From Isotricha intestinalis (Eukaryota > Ciliophora > Litostomatea > Vestibuliferida > Isotrichidae): a stretch of DNA of 64,000 nt. Below, in pieces: positions 61,677 to 64,000 of this stretch. The notes beneath the pieces were generated by a model. It was given only the letters and a program-made list of their open reading frames with translations, was not told the origin of the DNA and searched no databases. The stretch's first letter is position 1. Each line of letters opens with the position of its first letter. The position numbers were made by a program, and so were the translations under genes. Location: the NCBI GenBank assembly GCA_023807065.1, contig JAJJLU010003471.1, forward strand, positions 1 to 64,000, in the 5' to 3' direction.

Positions 61677-64000
61677 TTATGCTTGGCCTTCTTGATTATT
61701 ATCTTTATTTTCATCAACTTGTTCTTCATTTCCTTCTTCTCCATCTGCATGCTCTGGTGGAACTTCTTCTTTGTCTTTTTTAATAGGAGGTAATTTTTTC
61801 TTTTGTGTTCTATAAAGATTATATTGAGGATATTTTAATTTGAAAGCAGGAACTTGAGTTTTTAAAACAGCACTTTTTTTTAAAGCTTCTTCTTGAGCGT
61901 CTTTTTCTTTATTATTTATTTGTTCAGAAACTTTAAGTTCATTAATAGTATCCATTAATTCTTCTGGTTTAACTTTTTCTCCTTTTTTTCTTTTTGGAAT
62001 TGAACCTAATGTATCTCTATAAACACTATCATATATAATGTAACCATCATTTGTAACAAATCCTCCACTTGTTAAAGTTTTTTTATTTACATTTGTACTG
62101 AAATATGGATTTAAATTTTTATCAAATAATGGATTATATTCTTTATATCTTGATTTTGTCTTATCTACACAATCTAATTTAAATTTACCTTCTTGTTTCC
62201 TTTGAGCTACTTCACCCATTGTTTTCTCTATTTCTGCTTTCGATGGATTTACTTCAAAGAATTTTGGATCTGTTGGTTCTTCTAAATTATTTCTTTTTAA
62301 TTCTATTTTTTTCTTTATTACTTCTATTCCAGTTAAATATGCAACAAACATACTTTCATCTGTTGCTCCTCCTTCTCCTATTTTTAATAAGAGACATCCT
62401 ACAAATATTGTGGCATAATCATCATAATTTTCTTTTATTATATTTTTATATTCATCTATTAATTCCATATTATGTGGATTCACTTTTGGATAACATTTCA
62501 TGTCATAATTACTTACTTCTGCTGGATCATCTCCATTACCTACTTTTACTATTATAAATTTACGGAAATCTTCTATAAAAATTCCTATTTTTTCCTTAAA
62601 TGGAACATCACATGATTTACATACAGTTTCGGCAAAGAAATCATATATTTTTTTTTTATCAAAATCATCTTTTTTCTTTTTTTTTTCTTTTTTCTTCTTT
62701 TTCTCCTTTTTCTTCTTTTCTTCTCCTTCTTCTCCTTCTTTCTTTTCTCCTTCTTCACCTTCTTCTCCTTCTTTCTTTTCACCTTCTTCACCTTCTTCTC
62801 CTTCTTTCTTTTCACCTTCTTCTCCTTCTTCTCCTTCTTTCTTTTCACCTTCTTCTCCTTCTTTCTTTTCTTCTTCTTTTCCTTCTTCACCTTCTCCTTC
62901 TTTCTTCTCTTCTCCTTCTTCTCCTTCACCTGTTTTTTCATCTGGTTTTTCTTTCTTATCAACTTCTTCTTCTTCTTTATATTCTTCGTGTTTTTCTTTC
63001 TTCTTTTTTTTCCCTTTTTTCTTCTTTTTTCCTTTATCTTTCTTTTTCTTTTCTTCTTCTCTCTTCTTTTTCTCTTCTTCTTGTTGTTTTTTCTTTTCTT
63101 CTGCTTCTTTCTTTTTTTTTTCATCATTTATCTTTTTAAAAAGATCATATGCTTCGTCTCTATTTCCAAAAATATATACATCAGGATATTTTAATAATTC
63201 TGTTACTTGTTCTAAATCACCGTCTCCTTTTCCAACATTTAATACAATATTACTTTTTCCTTTTTCTTTGGTTTCTTTAAAGAAATCTTTTAATTCTTCT
63301 AAAGTAATTGCACTTGAAATTTCACTTTCTGTAAAATCAGCAAAATCGATGAAAATGTATTCAAAAGAATCGAGAGAAGGTTCTTTAATTTTTTTAAATT
63401 TATTTTCTTCTTCTTCTCCTTCTTCACCTTCTTTTTTTTCTTCTCCTTCTTCACCTTCTTTTTTTCCATCTTCATTTTTTTCAACAGCATCATCATCATC
63501 TCCATCAGGAGGCATTTTAGCTTCTTTGCTTTTTTGATTATTTTCTTTGTTAGGAGCATTTTTATCATCTACTTCATCATTATCTTGATATCCTCCAACA
63601 TCTTCATCTCCATTTTCTTTTTTTTCTTCTCCTTCTTCACCTTCTTCTCCTTCTTCTCCTTCTCCTTCTCCTTCTTTCTTTTTTTCTGGAGGAGGAATAT
63701 TTTTAGAATTTGTTAAAGGAATATCTTTTTCTTCTTCTCCGCATTTTAAGTGAAGTCCTACTGCTACATTACAATCACATACTTCACTATCATGAAGAAT
63801 TAAATTATTTTTTTGAGTAACTTGATCTACTAATTCTTTAAATTTTTCTTGCTCTTCTGTATAATCTATTTTATCTAATGTGATGTAATCTATTGGAACT
63901 TTCTTTTTTGAAATTTTATTTGCATTTAATAACATTGTTAATGATTTATTCCCTGATACCATTTCTATTTGATCCCATAATTCCTTTTTTTCTAATAGAA
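61677..64000 (-). CDS. Large acidic protein with Glu/Lys/Gly repeats, 5' end beyond window
   Basis: The first Met in the window is at 63962, but the frame is open to the edge without a stop (upstream codons read LLEKKELWDQIE), so the gene starts outside. About 773 residues are visible. A folded block near the Met side includes SFEYIFIDFADFTESEI and NIVLNVGKGDGDLEQ. The middle is a long Glu/Lys/Gly repeat. The C-terminal block includes FFAETVCKSCDVPFKEKIG and SGGFVTNDGYIIYDSVYRDT. I do not recognise the family. The pattern of folded blocks split by charged repeats occurs in ciliary and axonemal proteins. Confidence 0.75.
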   Translation of the reverse strand, partial: LLEKKELWDQIEMVSGNKSLTMLLNANKISKKKVPIDYITLDKIDYTEEQEKFKELVDQVTQKNNLILHDSEVCDCNVAVGLHLKCGEEEKDIPLTNSKNIPPPEKKKEGEGEGEEGEEGEEGEEKKENGDEDVGGYQDNDEVDDKNAPNKENNQKSKEAKMPPDGDDDDAVEKNEDGKKEGEEGEEKKEGEEGEEEENKFKKIKEPSLDSFEYIFIDFADFTESEISSAITLEELKDFFKETKEKGKSNIVLNVGKGDGDLEQVTELLKYPDVYIFGNRDEAYDLFKKINDEKKKKEAEEKKKQQEEEKKKREEEKKKKDKGKKKKKGKKKKKEKHEEYKEEEEVDKKEKPDEKTGEGEEGEEKKEGEGEEGKEEEKKEGEEGEKKEGEEGEEGEKKEGEEGEEGEKKEGEEGEEGEKKEGEEGEEKKKKEKKKKKEKKKKKDDFDKKKIYDFFAETVCKSCDVPFKEKIGIFIEDFRKFIIVKVGNGDDPAEVSNYDMKCYPKVNPHNMELIDEYKNIIKENYDDYATIFVGCLLLKIGEGGATDESMFVAYLTGIEVIKKKIELKRNNLEEPTDPKFFEVNPSKAEIEKTMGEVAQRKQEGKFKLDCVDKTKSRYKEYNPLFDKNLNPYFSTNVNKKTLTSGGFVTNDGYIIYDSVYRDTLGSIPKRKKGEKVKPEELMDTINELKVSEQINNKEKDAQEEALKKSAVLKTQVPAFKLKYPQYNLYRTQKKKLPPIKKDKEEVPPEHADGEEGNEEQVDENKDNNQEGQA
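62700..62935 (-). repeat. Coding minisatellite, EEGEKKEGEEG units
   Basis: On the minus strand a unit of about 24-33 bases coding GEEGEEGEKKE is repeated roughly nine times with small changes, inside the large acidic gene. Shorter related repeats lie at 63410-63450 and 63625-63670. Copy-number variation is likely. Confidence 0.85.

Noticed and set aside
62585..63139. Long open frames on both strands overlapping the large acidic gene
   Set aside because: They are shadows of the Glu/Lys/Gly repeat read in other frames (Lys-only or Leu/Ser-only translations) with no protein-like complexity.
1..64000. Bacterial origin or operon structure
   Set aside because: The gene content (PKG, Dpy-30, ATG8, dynein light chain, GTPases) and predicted introns are eukaryotic, and genes have separate start regions rather than overlapping operons.

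Overview
The window is a very AT-rich, gene-dense stretch of a eukaryotic nuclear genome. Genes lie on both strands, mostly 60-500 bp apart and mostly without introns. Where an intron is needed to make a gene whole it is tiny (26-51 nt) with GTAA...TAG ends. Translation follows the standard code: nearly every gene stops at TAA, TGA appears at 23134 and 53392, and I noticed no TAG stop in an intact gene. Proteins are rich in Asn, Lys, Ile and Glu. A protein kinase G with four cyclic-nucleotide domains, a SHAQKYF-class Myb, TmpB-like giant membrane proteins and a set of ciliary/axonemal genes (Tctex-type dynein light chain, Dpy-30, a TPH-like coiled coil) together suggest a ciliate (alveolate) that uses the standard code, for example a litostome such as a rumen ciliate. 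That placement is inference. A parabasalid or an anaerobic fungus is less likely but not excluded.

Layout. 1-5.3 kb: a small cluster of paralogous Ras/Rab-like GTPases with CaaX tails (one cut by the window edge), phosphoacetylglucosamine mutase, and a Myb. 5.8-18.6 kb: a TPH-like coiled coil, several Asn-rich unknowns, the first 1557-aa multispanning sensor-like protein, an ankyrin protein and a PHO80-type cyclin. 18.8-29.3 kb: long coiled coils, a TXNDC17-type thioredoxin, a two-CNB protein and ATG8. 29.4-43.3 kb: PKG with a 5' micro-exon, a spliced small gene, an EF-hand/HD phosphodiesterase fusion, a dynein light chain and the second 1560-aa multispanning protein. 43.5-54.5 kb: Asn-rich unknowns, an OB-CCCH-methyltransferase, a frameshifted HExxH gene, an otubain-zinc finger fusion and a gene with a 26-nt intron. 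54.7-55.4 kb: a decayed Pumilio (PUF) pseudogene. 55.5-64 kb: a B-box-like protein, a membrane-anchored degenerate aspartic-protease-like protein, an unknown, Dpy-30, and a large acidic protein running off the edge.

How the genes relate: cyclic-nucleotide signalling is over-represented between 10 and 43 kb (PKG, PDE, a two-CNB protein, two sensor-like giants), alongside ciliary components whose motility such pathways often control. Shared control is not shown by the sequence. I saw no tRNA, rRNA, CRISPR array, transposon, telomere or origin. Two gene models (48.2 kb and 27.0 kb) are disturbed by single-base problems in homopolymers that may be sequencing errors.
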